From NCBI RefSeq assembly GCF_020907985.1, contig NZ_JAJJPA010000005.1, forward strand, positions 124,001-188,000: 64,000 nt of DNA, in the 5' to 3' direction. Source of the stretch: Kitasatospora humi (GTDB lineage: Bacteria; Actinomycetota; Actinomycetes; Streptomycetales; Streptomycetaceae). The position numbers and the translations under genes were made by a program. Below are positions 39,793 to 50,422 of the stretch, piece after piece. Each line of letters opens with the position of its first letter. Position 1 is the first letter of the stretch. The notes beneath the pieces were generated by a model, which worked only from the letters and a program-made list of their open reading frames with translations, did not search any database and had not been told where the DNA came from.

Positions 39793-39969
39793 ATGGAGTT
39801 CGACCTCTTCCGCCAGCGCACCGCCGAACTGCAGGCCGCCGCGGCCCACGAGCGCCTGGTGGCCGAGGCCCGCCGGGCCGGCCGCGCCAACCGCACCGCC
39901 CGGGGGCTGCGGCTCGGCCGGCTGGCCGGCCTGCGCCGGACCGACGGCGTCGCCGCAGCCGAGTGCTGA
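39793..39969 (+). CDS. Hypothetical 58-aa basic protein
   Basis: ATG at 39793 with GGGGAG upstream. The product is Arg/Ala-rich and helical (MEFDLFRQRTAELQAAAAHE then repeated RxxGR motifs), with no Cys except near the C terminus. It has its own strong 24-bp hairpin terminator at 40027, which supports a real transcription unit. No family recognised. Confidence 0.6.
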   Translation: MEFDLFRQRTAELQAAAAHERLVAEARRAGRANRTARGLRLGRLAGLRRTDGVAAAEC

Positions 39970-40026
39970 TCGGCGGCCCGGGCGCCGCCGGTACGAGGGG
40001 ACCGGCGGGGCCGATCGACGCGGCCG

Positions 40027-40075
40027 GGCACGGGAGCGGGGAGAGCACCCAGGGTGCTCTCCCCGTTCCCGTGCC
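40027..40075 (+). terminator. Very long hairpin terminator
   Basis: 24-bp inverted repeat (GGCACGGGAGCGG... / ...CCGTTCCCGTGCC) with a single G-T pair and a one-base formal loop. It separates the 58-aa gene from the LuxR-type regulator. Confidence 0.85.
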
Positions 40076-40118
40076 ACCACCGGCGATATCCCATGGTCCG
40101 GCGTCGGCCGCATATGGC

Positions 40119-43100
40119 ATGCTCAGCGCCGTGGAGCAGATGTCGGTCAGCCCGGTCTTCGTCGGCCGCGGCAGCGAACTGGCTGCGCTGGGCGTGGCGC
40201 TGCGTCGGGCGCGGGAGGGCCAGCCGCAGGCGCTGCTGGTCGGGGGCGAGGCCGGCGTCGGCAAGACCCGGCTGCTGGAGGAGTTCCTCGCCGAGGCGGA
40301 GGCGGCCGGCACCGTCACCATGCTCGGCCAGTGCCTGGAGATCGGCGCCGAGGGCCTGCCGTACGCGCCGCTGGTCACCGCGCTGCGCCGGCTGCACCGC
40401 CGCCTCGGCCCGGAGCTGGCCCGCGCCGCCGACGGCATGGAGGGCCATCTGGCCCGGGTGCTGCCGGAGTTCGGCGAGACCGACGGTGAGCCCAACGACG
40501 AGTACGGCCGGGCCCGGCTGTTCGAGCACATCGGCCGGCTCTTCGAGCGGCTCGGCGCCGAGCACACCCTGGTGCTCGCCATCGAGGACCTGCACTGGTC
40601 GGACCGTTCCACCCGGGAGCTGCTCGGTTACCTGATCTCCACCCTGCACCACTCCCGGGTGCTGATCTGCGCCACCTACCGCACCGACGACCTGCACCGC
40701 CGCCACCCGCTGCGCCCGTTCCTGGCCGAGCTGGAGCGCCAACGTACCGTGCAGCGGCTGGAGCTGGACCGGTTCGGCCACCACGAGGTGGCCGCCCAGC
40801 TGGCCGGGATCCTGGGCACCGAGACCCCGGACCGGCGGCTGGTGGAGCGGATCCACCGCCGCTCCGAGGGAAACCCGTTCTTCGTCGAGGAGTTGGCCTG
40901 CTCCTACACCGGCGGCTGCTCGGTGGGCATGAGCGACTCGCTGCGGGAGATCCTGCTGGTGCGGGTCGAGGCCCTGCCGGAGGCCGCCCAGCGGGTGGTC
41001 AGGACGGCGGCCGAGGGCGGTTCCCGGATCGAGCACCAACTGCTGGCCGCGGCGCTCGACGGCACCGAGGACGAGCTGCTCGACGCGCTGCGCACCGCCG
41101 TCGGCGCCAACATCCTGCAGCCGGACAAGGACGGCGAGGGCTACCGGTTCCGGCACGCGCTGGTCCGGGAGGCGGTCTCCGACGACCTGCTGCCCGGTGA
41201 GCGGACCAGGATCAACCGTCGGTTCGCCACCGCGCTGGCCGCCGACCCCGGCCTGGTGCACGGCGCCGAGCGCCCCGCGCGGCTGGCCAACTACTGGTAC
41301 CACGCGCACGATCCGGCCCGGGCGCTGCCCAGCGCGCTGGACGCGGCCCGCGCCGCCCGCCGCCGCAACGCCTTCGCCGAGCAGCTGCGGATGCTGGAGC
41401 GCGCCCTGGAACTGTGGGACGAGGTCGACGCCGAGGTGCTGGCGACCACACTGCGCCCGCACGACTGGGCCGAGACCTACCCGCCGTGCTCCTGCGACCC
41501 CGGCCCGCTCGACGACGAGTGCCAACGGCTGCGGCTGGTGGACGTGTTGGCCGAGGCGGTGGTCGCGGCCCGGCGGGCCGGCGACCGCGAGCGCGGGGTG
41601 AGCCTGGCCAAGCGCGCCCTCAAGCTGGTGGACGAGACCCGGGACCCGCTGCGCGCCGCCTGGTTCCGGATGAACCGGGCCCGGATGCTGGGCCACCTCA
41701 ACCGGCGCGGCTACGCCGAGGAGTTGACGCACGCGCTGCGCCTGGTGGAGGGCCGTCCGCCGTCCGCCGTGCAGGCCGACGTCTTCTCGCTGGCGGCCGG
41801 ACAGGCGATGCTCAACAGCCCGGTCGAGGCCGACCTGGTGCTGGCCGAGCGGGCCGTGGCGATCGCCCGCGAGGTCGGCGCGACCAGCGTCGAGCTGCAC
41901 GCCCAGATGACGCTGGGCTCGCTGTACACCGAACTCGGCGACCCGGAGCGGGGGATCGCCACGCTGCGGGAAGCGATCGAGGGCGCCCGCCGGCTCACCG
42001 TGCCGGACCTGCTCACCCGCGGCCTGAACAACCTGGCCAGCATGCTCGGGCACCTCGGCCGTGCCGAGGAGGCGGTCCGGCTGGCCCGCGAGGGGCTGGC
42101 GGCGGCCGGTGCCCTCGGGCTGCTGCGCAACACCGGCGGGATCCTGGCCGGCAACCTGGCCGAGTGCCTGCTGCTGGTCGGTCGGCCCGCCGAGGCGGCC
42201 GAGGTGCTGGCCGAGTGGGAGGGCACCGGCAGCGGTGCCGAGGCCCATGCCTCCTTCCTGCACCGGCTGCGCGGCGAACTGGCCCTGCTGCGCGGTGACC
42301 TGGCGGCCGTGCAGGAGCACCTGGCGCGGGCCGGGGCCGCGGTGGAGCGGGACCAGTCGCAGCACGAGGTGCCGGCCGCCCGGCTGGCGGTGGACCTGGC
42401 CGGCCGGTCCGGGCGGCCGCTCCAGGCGCGGGCGGCACTGCTGGACGTCCTGGACGGCCCGTCGGACCTGCGGGACAGCCGGCTGCTGCCGCTGCTGGCC
42501 CGGGCCGCCGCGGTGGAGGCCGACTCGCGCGGGCTGCCTTCGGCGGACCAGGGCCGCCCGGCGGTGCTGGCCCGGATCACCGAGCGGCTGGCCGCGCAGC
42601 GCCCGGTGGTGCCGCTGCACCACGGCTGGGTGCGGCTGGCCGAGGCCGAGGTGGCCCGGGCCACCGGCGCCGACACCCCGGCGCACTGGCAGGCCGCGAT
42701 CGAGCCGCTGCGGGCCACCGGCCTGCCCTATCCGCTGGTGCACGCGCTGCTGGGGGCCGGCGGGGCGCTGGCCGCGGCCGGGCAGCGCGAGTCGGCGGGC
42801 GAACTGCTGCGCGAAGCCGCCGAGTTGGCGGACCGGCTGGGTGACGGATGGCTGCGCCGGGAGATCGACCACGTGATCGCCCGGGTCGGGGTGGCGCGCA
42901 GCAGGCCGCAGGGGCCCGCAGGGGCGCCCATGGGGGCGCGCGTCGAGCAGAGTGAGCCTGACGGCGCCGCGGCGTTCCATCTCACGCCTCGGGAGACCGA
43001 TGTGCTGCGCTTGTTGACGGAGGGGCGCAGCAATCGCCAGATCGCCGAGGAGCTCTTCATCTCGCCCAAGACGGCCAGCGTCCACGTGTCCAACATCCTT

Positions 43101-43205
43101 GCCAAGCTGGAGGTTTCCGGTCGCGGTGAGGCCGCGGCACTGGCTCACCGGCTGCGGTTGTTCCCGGCCGCCGCGCCGCTGCAGCCGGTCGGCCCCGGCG
43201 CGTAG
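40119..43205 (+). CDS. LAL-type LuxR regulator with AAA ATPase
   Basis: 1028-aa regulator of the LAL/STAND class. N-terminal VGRGSEL and Walker A GGEAGVGKTR (about residues 43-52), Walker B with TLVLAIEDLHWSD, and winged-helix sensor segments. A long TPR-like helical region (about 400-930) is followed by a C-terminal LuxR HTH (about 952-1015; LTPRETDVLRLLTEGRSN, FISPKTASVHVSNIL). These proteins use ATP binding as a switch and activate target operons, often antibiotic or sugar genes; the target here is unknown. The start is not fixed: ATG 40119 and GTG 40131 are in frame, without a strong ribosome binding site. Confidence 0.92.
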   Translation: MLSAVEQMSVSPVFVGRGSELAALGVALRRAREGQPQALLVGGEAGVGKTRLLEEFLAEAEAAGTVTMLGQCLEIGAEGLPYAPLVTALRRLHRRLGPELARAADGMEGHLARVLPEFGETDGEPNDEYGRARLFEHIGRLFERLGAEHTLVLAIEDLHWSDRSTRELLGYLISTLHHSRVLICATYRTDDLHRRHPLRPFLAELERQRTVQRLELDRFGHHEVAAQLAGILGTETPDRRLVERIHRRSEGNPFFVEELACSYTGGCSVGMSDSLREILLVRVEALPEAAQRVVRTAAEGGSRIEHQLLAAALDGTEDELLDALRTAVGANILQPDKDGEGYRFRHALVREAVSDDLLPGERTRINRRFATALAADPGLVHGAERPARLANYWYHAHDPARALPSALDAARAARRRNAFAEQLRMLERALELWDEVDAEVLATTLRPHDWAETYPPCSCDPGPLDDECQRLRLVDVLAEAVVAARRAGDRERGVSLAKRALKLVDETRDPLRAAWFRMNRARMLGHLNRRGYAEELTHALRLVEGRPPSAVQADVFSLAAGQAMLNSPVEADLVLAERAVAIAREVGATSVELHAQMTLGSLYTELGDPERGIATLREAIEGARRLTVPDLLTRGLNNLASMLGHLGRAEEAVRLAREGLAAAGALGLLRNTGGILAGNLAECLLLVGRPAEAAEVLAEWEGTGSGAEAHASFLHRLRGELALLRGDLAAVQEHLARAGAAVERDQSQHEVPAARLAVDLAGRSGRPLQARAALLDVLDGPSDLRDSRLLPLLARAAAVEADSRGLPSADQGRPAVLARITERLAAQRPVVPLHHGWVRLAEAEVARATGADTPAHWQAAIEPLRATGLPYPLVHALLGAGGALAAAGQRESAGELLREAAELADRLGDGWLRREIDHVIARVGVARSRPQGPAGAPMGARVEQSEPDGAAAFHLTPRETDVLRLLTEGRSNRQIAEELFISPKTASVHVSNILAKLEVSGRGEAAALAHRLRLFPAAAPLQPVGPGA

Positions 43206-43313
43206 GCGGCGCATGGACGCACATCTCCCCCTGTGCGTGCCCCCGCGTGTGCGCTACTCCCAACCGGGCCGATCTGGTGGAAGCGGGTGCATATCCCTAC
43301 TCTCGGACCATTA

Positions 43314-43343
43314 CTCTAAGTTGAGTGTATGTGTCATTGAGTG
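43314..43343 (+). promoter_or_regulatory. Candidate control site of the second GGDEF-EAL gene
   Basis: An imperfect palindrome ACTCtAagTtGAGT (43314-43327) overlaps the first of two direct TTGAGTG repeats (43321-43327, 43337-43343), in the AT-richest part of the 186-bp leader. A developmental regulator such as BldD controls c-di-GMP genes in Streptomyces, but the match to its known box is not clear. Confidence 0.35.
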
Positions 43344-43391
43344 ACCGGAGTGGTGTAGGGTCCCGGCTGGGAACAGAGGGGGAGGTGCCGG

Positions 43392-46361
43392 GTGAGCCCC
43401 AGGTCTGACGGTGTGTCGACCGCGCCGCCGGCGGAGGTCACCCGCCTGCCCCTGCTGGTCGGCCGCCGCCTGGCCCTGCTCCTCGGAGTGCTCTGCCTCG
43501 GTTATGCGCTGGGCGCCGCCTTCGGCTGGGGCTCCCACCCGCTGGCGCTCTTCATGGGGGACTTCGGGCTGGCCGGCGCCGCGCTGGCGGCCGCGGTCTC
43601 CTGCCTGCTGCGCGGCTGCACGGTGCCAGGGCAGACCCGCGGGGCCTGGCTGCTGTTCGGCCTCTCCTCGGCCACCCTGGCGGTCGGCAACGGCACCTGG
43701 GGCTGGTACGAGGTGGTGCTGCGCACCCCGCTGCCGCAGGACTCGGTCGCCGACTACGCCTTCCTGCCGTTCGCGCCGCTGGCCGTGCTGGGCCTGCTGG
43801 TGCTGGCCCAGCGCCCGCGCGGCGCGGCCGGCTGGCTCTGCCTGCTGCTGGACGGCTGGATGGTGGCCGGCTCGCTGTTCACGCTCAGCTGGAGCCTGGC
43901 GCTGGGCCAGACCGCCGAGGGCGAGGTGGGCGACCCGCTGCGCCTGGCGCTCGGCCTGGCCTACCCGGTGATGGACATCCTGATGGTCTCGCTGGTGGTC
44001 GGGATGCGGTTCCGCTGCTGGGAGAGCCACCGGGCCGCGGTGCACAACGCGATGCTGGGGCTGGCCGTCACCGTGGTCTGCGACGCGCTCTACAGCGCGC
44101 CGGCGCTGCGCGGCAGCTACCACTCGGGGGAGATCCTGGACGCCGGCTGGTTCACCGGCTCCATGATCCTCGCCTACGCGCCCTGGACGTCCCGCTGGCG
44201 GCGGCCCAGTCCGCGCCGGCTGCACCCTTCGGGTGGCGGTCTCCCGCGCCGCCGGGTGGCCTCGACCTTCAGCGCACTGAGCCCGTACGCCGCGGCCTCG
44301 GTCTGCTGCGCCGGCATCCTCTACAACGCCCTCGGAGGTCGTCCGATGGACCGCGTGGTGATCGTGGTCGCCTGCACGGTCGGCCTCGCGCTGATCGTCC
44401 GGCAGGGAATCATGCTGCTGGACAACCTGTCGCTGGCCCAGGAGCTCGCGCAGAAGGAGGCGCACTTCCGCTCGCTGGTGCAGGGCTCCAGCGACGTCAT
44501 CATGATCACCGGCGCCGACGGGGTGCTCTCCTACGTGTCGCCGGCCGCGCTCGGCGTCTACAGCCGGGATCCCGAGGAACTGGTCGGCGGCCGGCTGCTG
44601 GACCTGGTGCACCCGCAGGACGCCGACCGGGTGGTCGGCGAGGTGCGCCGCTTCCTGGCCCGCAGCCAACTGCTGGCCCGGCGCCCCGAGGGCCACCCGC
44701 CGACGTCGCCCGCCGCCCGCGCCGGTGAGCCCAGCGCCCGGGTGGAGTGCCGGATCCGGGCCGGCGGCGGCGAGTGGCTGCACGTCGAGTCGACCGTCAA
44801 CCGCTACCGCGACGGGCTGATCCTCAACAGCCGGGACGTCACCGAACGGGTGCGGCTGCAAGCCCAGTTGCAGCACAACGCGTTCCACGACCCGCTCACC
44901 GACCTGCCCAACCGGGCGCTCTTCACCGAGCGGCTGCGGGCCGCCCTCGGCGGCGGCCAGGGCGGCGGCGATCCGCACGGCGACGGCGCCCGTGAACACC
45001 CGTACCGGGACGCCGCGGTGGCCGTGCTCTTCCTCGACCTGGACGGCTTCAAGGCGGTCAACGACACCGCCGGGCACCAGGCCGGCGACCAGCTGCTGGT
45101 GCAGGCGGCCCGCCGCCTGCAGGCCACCGTGCGCTCCGGCGACACGGTCGCCCGGTTCGGCGGTGACGAGTTCGCGGTGCTGGTCGCCGGGCAGCTCGGC
45201 CGGCTGCGGGTGCAGGAGCTGGCCGAGCGGCTGCGGCACGCGCTCTCCGAGCCGTACTGGATCGCCGGTGTCGAGCTGGGCGTGGCGGCCAGCATCGGGA
45301 TCGCCTTCGGGCCGCAGCCGGCCGAGCCCGACGCGGCGCCGGCCGACCCGGCGGCGCTGGCCGACGAGCTGATGCGCGACGCCGACCTGGCGATGTACCG
45401 GGCCAAGTCGGAGGGCAAGGGCCGGGTGGTGCTCTACAGCCCCGGCATGCGGGCCGACCTGGACCGCCGCAGGGAGCTGGACGACCGGCTGCGCGCGGCG
45501 GTCCGGGAGGGCGGTTTCGCGCTCTTCCACCAGCCCGTGGTCGACCTGCGCACGGGCGCGGTGACCGGCCTGGAGGCGCTGGCCCGGTGGCGCTCGGCGC
45601 AGGGCCTGCTGCTCACCCCGGCGGAGTTCCTGCGCGGCGCCGAGCTGGGCGACGCGGCCACCCGGTTCGCCCGCTGGCTGCTGGAGCAGGCGATCGCCCA
45701 GGCGGCGCTGCGCGGGGTGGACGGCGGCCGGCCGGGCTCCGCCGCGGTGCCGGTCGCGGTGCGGCTCAGCGCCGAGCGGCTCTGCGCGCCCGGGGTGTAC
45801 GAGACGATCGCGGGGGCGCTGCGGGACAGCGGGCTGCCGTGCGGGCGGTTGGTGATCGAGCTGGCCCGGCTCGGCCCGGACGGCACGGCGGACGAGCTGG
45901 GCCGCCGACTGGCGGCGCTGCGCCGGCTGGGGGTGGGCACGGCGCTGGCCGGCTTCGGCACCGGCAGCGGCTCGCTGGGTGCGCTGGCCAGGCTGCCGTT
46001 CGACGGGGTGAAGCTGGACCGCTCGGTGGTGCAGGAGGTGGCCGACTCGCCGCGCAGCCGGGCGCTGGCGGGCCATGCGCTGCGGCTGGGCCGGGAGCTC
46101 GGGCTGGTCACCGCCGCCGAAGGGGTGGACCAGCCGCGTCAGGTGACGGTGCTTCAGGAGTTGGGCTGCCGGCAGGGCCAGGGGCTGGCGTTCGCCCAGC
46201 CGCTGGACGAGTTCCGGCTGCGGCGGGCCCTGGTGCGTAGGCTGTATCCGCTGCCCAGGCCGGTGGGAGCGGTCTCGGCCCGGCACGCCTACCTCTCGGC
46301 GGCGGACGGCCGACCGTCCATCGTCGGTCCGCATGGTGAGACTGCCGTCCCACCTGCTTGA
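43392..46361 (+). CDS. Membrane PAS-GGDEF-EAL c-di-GMP protein
   Basis: 989-aa integral membrane signalling protein. About ten hydrophobic helices fill residues 20-345. A PAS domain follows (about 355-480; FRSLVQGSSDVIMITGADG, RDVTERVRLQAQ). The GGDEF domain (about 490-680) has an intact FGGDEFAVL and FLDLDGFKAVND. The EAL domain (about 690-950) keeps LEALARW. However, VNLS is replaced by VRLS, the ITE strand by IELARLG, and DDFGTG by AGFGTG. The EAL half is therefore probably inactive and the protein a diguanylate cyclase. GTG at 43392 has GGGGGAGG upstream. Probably a Cdg protein conserved in Streptomyces. Confidence 0.9.
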   Translation: MSPRSDGVSTAPPAEVTRLPLLVGRRLALLLGVLCLGYALGAAFGWGSHPLALFMGDFGLAGAALAAAVSCLLRGCTVPGQTRGAWLLFGLSSATLAVGNGTWGWYEVVLRTPLPQDSVADYAFLPFAPLAVLGLLVLAQRPRGAAGWLCLLLDGWMVAGSLFTLSWSLALGQTAEGEVGDPLRLALGLAYPVMDILMVSLVVGMRFRCWESHRAAVHNAMLGLAVTVVCDALYSAPALRGSYHSGEILDAGWFTGSMILAYAPWTSRWRRPSPRRLHPSGGGLPRRRVASTFSALSPYAAASVCCAGILYNALGGRPMDRVVIVVACTVGLALIVRQGIMLLDNLSLAQELAQKEAHFRSLVQGSSDVIMITGADGVLSYVSPAALGVYSRDPEELVGGRLLDLVHPQDADRVVGEVRRFLARSQLLARRPEGHPPTSPAARAGEPSARVECRIRAGGGEWLHVESTVNRYRDGLILNSRDVTERVRLQAQLQHNAFHDPLTDLPNRALFTERLRAALGGGQGGGDPHGDGAREHPYRDAAVAVLFLDLDGFKAVNDTAGHQAGDQLLVQAARRLQATVRSGDTVARFGGDEFAVLVAGQLGRLRVQELAERLRHALSEPYWIAGVELGVAASIGIAFGPQPAEPDAAPADPAALADELMRDADLAMYRAKSEGKGRVVLYSPGMRADLDRRRELDDRLRAAVREGGFALFHQPVVDLRTGAVTGLEALARWRSAQGLLLTPAEFLRGAELGDAATRFARWLLEQAIAQAALRGVDGGRPGSAAVPVAVRLSAERLCAPGVYETIAGALRDSGLPCGRLVIELARLGPDGTADELGRRLAALRRLGVGTALAGFGTGSGSLGALARLPFDGVKLDRSVVQEVADSPRSRALAGHALRLGRELGLVTAAEGVDQPRQVTVLQELGCRQGQGLAFAQPLDEFRLRRALVRRLYPLPRPVGAVSARHAYLSAADGRPSIVGPHGETAVPPA

Positions 46362-46393
46362 CATCGGATGCCGGTCGGGAGGAAGGTCGCTCC

Positions 46394-46435
46394 ATGCGCA
46401 CCCGAATTCTCGTACTTGGCGGGCGCGTCGGCTGA
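46394..46435 (+). CDS. ilvB leader peptide (attenuator)
   Basis: 13-codon ORF encoding MRTRILVLGGRVG, with GGAAGG seven bases upstream. The Ile-Leu-Val-Leu run puts all three branched-chain residues in a row. It ends 42 bp before a T-tailed hairpin and 185 bp before ilvB. Stalling at these codons when charged branched-chain tRNA is scarce would prevent the terminator and allow ilvB expression. Such attenuation is known for actinobacterial ilvBNC operons; here it is inferred from sequence. Confidence 0.82.
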   Translation: MRTRILVLGGRVG

Positions 46436-46477
46436 GCGGGCCACAGTTTGCCCCACTCCTCACAGACCGACGCGCCA

Positions 46478-46511
46478 CCCCTCGCATGCCCTTGGGCACG
46501 AGGGGTTTTTT
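46478..46511 (+). terminator. ilvB attenuator hairpin with T tract
   Basis: Stem CCCCTCG / CGAGGGG with an inner GCCC / GGGC, followed by TTTTTT. T-tailed terminators are rare in this window, so this one marks a regulated rather than constitutive stop. Confidence 0.88.
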
Positions 46512-46620
46512 GTTGCTGTCGCACCGATGAACACCGCGTGAAACACCGTTGTCCCGCCCGCTCGTTCCATTCGAAAATGGGATGAAGCGGACAGCCGAAC
46601 CGGCGAAGGAAGACAGGCAG

Positions 46621-48501
46621 ATGACCGAGCACACGGCATCCCCCCGCCGCGGGGAGCACCCGGCAGCCCCGTCCCACGGCACTCCCGTGGTCGTCGAGAC
46701 GATGACCGGGGCGCAGTCGCTCATCCGTTCCCTCGAGGCCGTGGGCGCGGACACCATCTTCGGCATCCCGGGCGGCGCCATCCTGCCGGCCTACGACCCG
46801 CTGATGGACTCGGTGAAGGTCCGCCACATCCTGGTGCGCCACGAGCAGGGCGCCGGCCACGCGGCCACCGGGTACGCGCAGGCCACCGGCAAGGTCGGCG
46901 TCTGCATGGCCACCTCGGGCCCGGGCGCCACCAACCTGGTCACCCCGATCGCCGACGCCTACATGGACTCGGTGCCGATCGTGGCGATCACCGGCCAGGT
47001 CTCCTCCGCGTCGATCGGTACCGACGCCTTCCAGGAGGCCGACATCTGCGGCATCACCATGCCGATCACCAAGCACAACTTCCTGGTCACCGACCCCGCC
47101 GAGATCCCGCAGGTGATCGCGGAGGCCTTCCACATCGCCGCCACCGGCCGCCCCGGCCCGGTGCTGGTCGACATCGCCAAGGACGCGCTGCAGGCCGCCA
47201 CCACCTTCCGCTGGCCGGTCGAGATGGCGCTGCCCGGCTACCGCCCGGTCACCAAGCCGCACGCCAAGCAGATCCGGGAGGCCGCCCGGATGCTGGTCAA
47301 CGCCAAGCGCCCGGTCCTCTACGTCGGCGGCGGCGTCGTCAAGGCACGGGCCACCGCCGAGCTGCGGATCCTGGCCGAGCTGACCGGCGCGCCGGTGGTC
47401 ACCACCCTGATGGCGCTGGGAGCGTTCCCGGACAGCCACCCGCAGCACCTGGGCATGCCCGGCATGCACGGCAGCGTCCCGGCGGTCACCGCGCTGCAGA
47501 AGTCCGACCTGCTGTTCACCCTCGGCGCCCGCTTCGACGACCGGGTCACCGGCAAGCTGGACTCCTTCGCACCGGGCGCCAAGGTGGTGCACGCGGACAT
47601 CGACCCGGCCGAGATCGGCAAGAACCGCCCGGCCGACGTGCCGATCGTCGGTGACGCCCGCGAGGTGCTGGCCGACCTGATCGTGGCCGTGCAGGCCGAG
47701 CACGAGGCCGGCCGGCAGGGCGACTACGGCGACTGGTGGGCCAAGCTCAACGAGTGGAAGAAGACCTACCCGCTGGGCTACGACCCGGCTCCGGCGGGGG
47801 AGTTGTCGCCGCAGCAGGTGATCGAGCGGATCGGGCGGCTGGTCGGCCCGGACGCGATCTACGCGGCGGGCGTGGGGCAGCACCAGATGTGGGCCTCGCA
47901 GTTCATCAGCTACGAGAAGCCGGCCACCTGGCTGAACTCGGGCGGTGCCGGGACGATGGGCTACGCGGTGCCGGCCGCGATGGGCGCCAAGGCGGGCCGG
48001 CCGGACACCGAGGTCTGGGCGATCGACGGTGACGGCTGCTTCCAGATGACCAACCAGGAGCTGGTCACCTGCGCGCTCAACAACATCCCGATCAAGGTCG
48101 CGGTCATCAACAACGGCTCGCTGGGCATGGTCCGCCAGTGGCAGACCCTGTTCTACAACCAGCGGTACTCCAACACCGTGCTGCACGCCGGTCCCTCTCC
48201 AGCCGACAGCGGCTCCGCCGCGGGCGACGGGGTCGCCCCGCAGCAATGGCGGGGCACCCGGATCCCCGACTTCGTGCTGCTCGCCGAGGCGATGGGCTGC
48301 GTGGGCCTGCGCTGCGAGCGTCCGGAGGAGCTGGACGCGGTGATCGAGCAGGCGAGGCAGATCAACGACCGCCCGGTGGTGATCGACTTCATCGTCCACC
48401 AGGACGCCATGGTCTGGCCGATGGTCGCCGCCGGTACCAGCAACGACGAGATCCAGTTCGCCCGCGGGGTCCGCCCCGACTTCGGCGACGACCTCGACTG
48501 A
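46621..48501 (+). CDS. ilvB: Acetolactate synthase large subunit
   Basis: ThDP- and FAD-dependent first common enzyme of valine, leucine and isoleucine synthesis. 626 aa. Catalytic Glu in [16 protein letters not shown]-domain segments ([12 protein letters not shown]) and the ThDP motif [12 protein letters not shown] with [12 protein letters not shown] are all present. A 25-aa stretch ([19 protein letters not shown] region) near residue 525 looks like a disordered insertion. ATG at 46621 has GGAAG upstream; longer starts fall inside the attenuator leader. First gene of ilvB-ilvN-ilvC. Confidence 0.97.
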   Translation: MTEHTASPRRGEHPAAPSHGTPVVVETMTGAQSLIRSLEAVGADTIFGIPGGAILPAYDPLMDSVKVRHILVRHEQGAGHAATGYAQATGKVGVCMATSGPGATNLVTPIADAYMDSVPIVAITGQVSSASIGTDAFQEADICGITMPITKHNFLVTDPAEIPQVIAEAFHIAATGRPGPVLVDIAKDALQAATTFRWPVEMALPGYRPVTKPHAKQIREAARMLVNAKRPVLYVGGGVVKARATAELRILAELTGAPVVTTLMALGAFPDSHPQHLGMPGMHGSVPAVTALQKSDLLFTLGARFDDRVTGKLDSFAPGAKVVHADIDPAEIGKNRPADVPIVGDAREVLADLIVAVQAEHEAGRQGDYGDWWAKLNEWKKTYPLGYDPAPAGELSPQQVIERIGRLVGPDAIYAAGVGQHQMWASQFISYEKPATWLNSGGAGTMGYAVPAAMGAKAGRPDTEVWAIDGDGCFQMTNQELVTCALNNIPIKVAVINNGSLGMVRQWQTLFYNQRYSNTVLHAGPSPADSGSAAGDGVAPQQWRGTRIPDFVLLAEAMGCVGLRCERPEELDAVIEQARQINDRPVVIDFIVHQDAMVWPMVAAGTSNDEIQFARGVRPDFGDDLD

Positions 48502-48533
48502 CGCCCCTACGGACCAAGGGAACCCGAGAAGCC

Positions 48534-49058
48534 ATGTCCAAGCACACCCTCTCCGTCCTGGTCGAGAACAAGCCCGGCGCACTGGCCCGGGTGGCCGCCC
48601 TGTTCTCCCGTCGGGGCTTCAACATCGACTCCCTCGCCGTCGGCGCGACCGAGCATCCGGACGTCTCCCGGATGACCATCGTGGTCAACGTCGAGGATCT
48701 GCCGCTGGAGCAGGTCACCAAGCAGCTCAACAAGCTGGTCAACGTGATAAAGATCGTCGAGCTCGACCAGTCCGCTGCGATCCAGCGGGAACTGGTCCTG
48801 GTCAAGGTCCGGGCGGACAACGAGACCCGGTCCCAGGTCGTCGAGATCGTGCAGCTCTTCCGCGCCAAGACCGTGGACGTGTCGCCGGACGCCGTGACCA
48901 TCGAGGCGACCGGCAGCTCCGACAAGTTGGAGGCGATGCTGCGGATGCTGGAACCCTTCGGCATCAAGGAGCTGGTGCAGTCCGGCCTGGTGGCGATCGG
49001 GCGCGGCGCCCGTTCGATCACCGACCGGTCGCTGCGCGCCCTGGACCGCAGCGCGTAG
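48534..49058 (+). CDS. ilvN: Acetolactate synthase small subunit
   Basis: 174-aa regulatory subunit giving valine feedback. An N-terminal ACT domain (HTLSVLVENKPGALARVAAL, RRGFNIDSLAVG) and a C-terminal ACT-like half (VSPDAVTIEATG, MLEPFGIKELVQSG) are present. ATG at 48534 follows ilvB by 32 bp. Partner of IlvB. Confidence 0.96.
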   Translation: MSKHTLSVLVENKPGALARVAALFSRRGFNIDSLAVGATEHPDVSRMTIVVNVEDLPLEQVTKQLNKLVNVIKIVELDQSAAIQRELVLVKVRADNETRSQVVEIVQLFRAKTVDVSPDAVTIEATGSSDKLEAMLRMLEPFGIKELVQSGLVAIGRGARSITDRSLRALDRSA

Positions 49059-49101
49059 ACCGCGCCTCATCCCGAACCCCCCGAACCCACGCGTACGGTG
49101 A

Positions 49102-50136
<1,035 letters not shown>

Positions 50137-50151
50137 TCCGGTAGTCGCGGC

Positions 50152-50187
50152 GCGGGGGCGGGGCCGTCCGGGCGGTCCCGCCCCCGC
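50152..50187 (+). terminator. Terminator of the ilv operon
   Basis: 11-bp stem GCGGGGGCGGG / CCCGCCCCCGC, 16 bp after ilvC. The remaining sequence to 50422 shows no gene and should hold the serA promoter. Confidence 0.8.
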
Positions 50188-50422
50188 TGTACAACCCGTC
50201 TGGTCCCGTGCGGGTGATTTCGCCGCACGGGAGCAGGAAACAGCCCGGTCCGTCGATACACTTCCGAGTGCGCGTCAGGCCCACAGCGTCGTGCGTCTAT
50301 CCACGCGGCATGCCACCAAACCCCCATGTCCGCCGGGCCGCAACGAGCCGGTCACGCCTCCCACGTGTCTGCGCCGGCCGATGCCCGCGGCGGGGAGAAC
50401 CGGACAGTAAGGACGAACTGTC

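Noticed and set aside
39633-43214. 1193-aa open frame antisense to the LuxR-type regulator
   Set aside because: High GC keeps opposite frames open; the product is Gly/Arg/Gln-rich with no domain, while the plus strand has a complete ATPase-LuxR protein.
43311-46781. 1156-aa minus-strand frame over the second GGDEF-EAL gene
   Set aside because: Shadow frame: no ribosome binding site, compositionally biased, and it crosses the ilvB leader.
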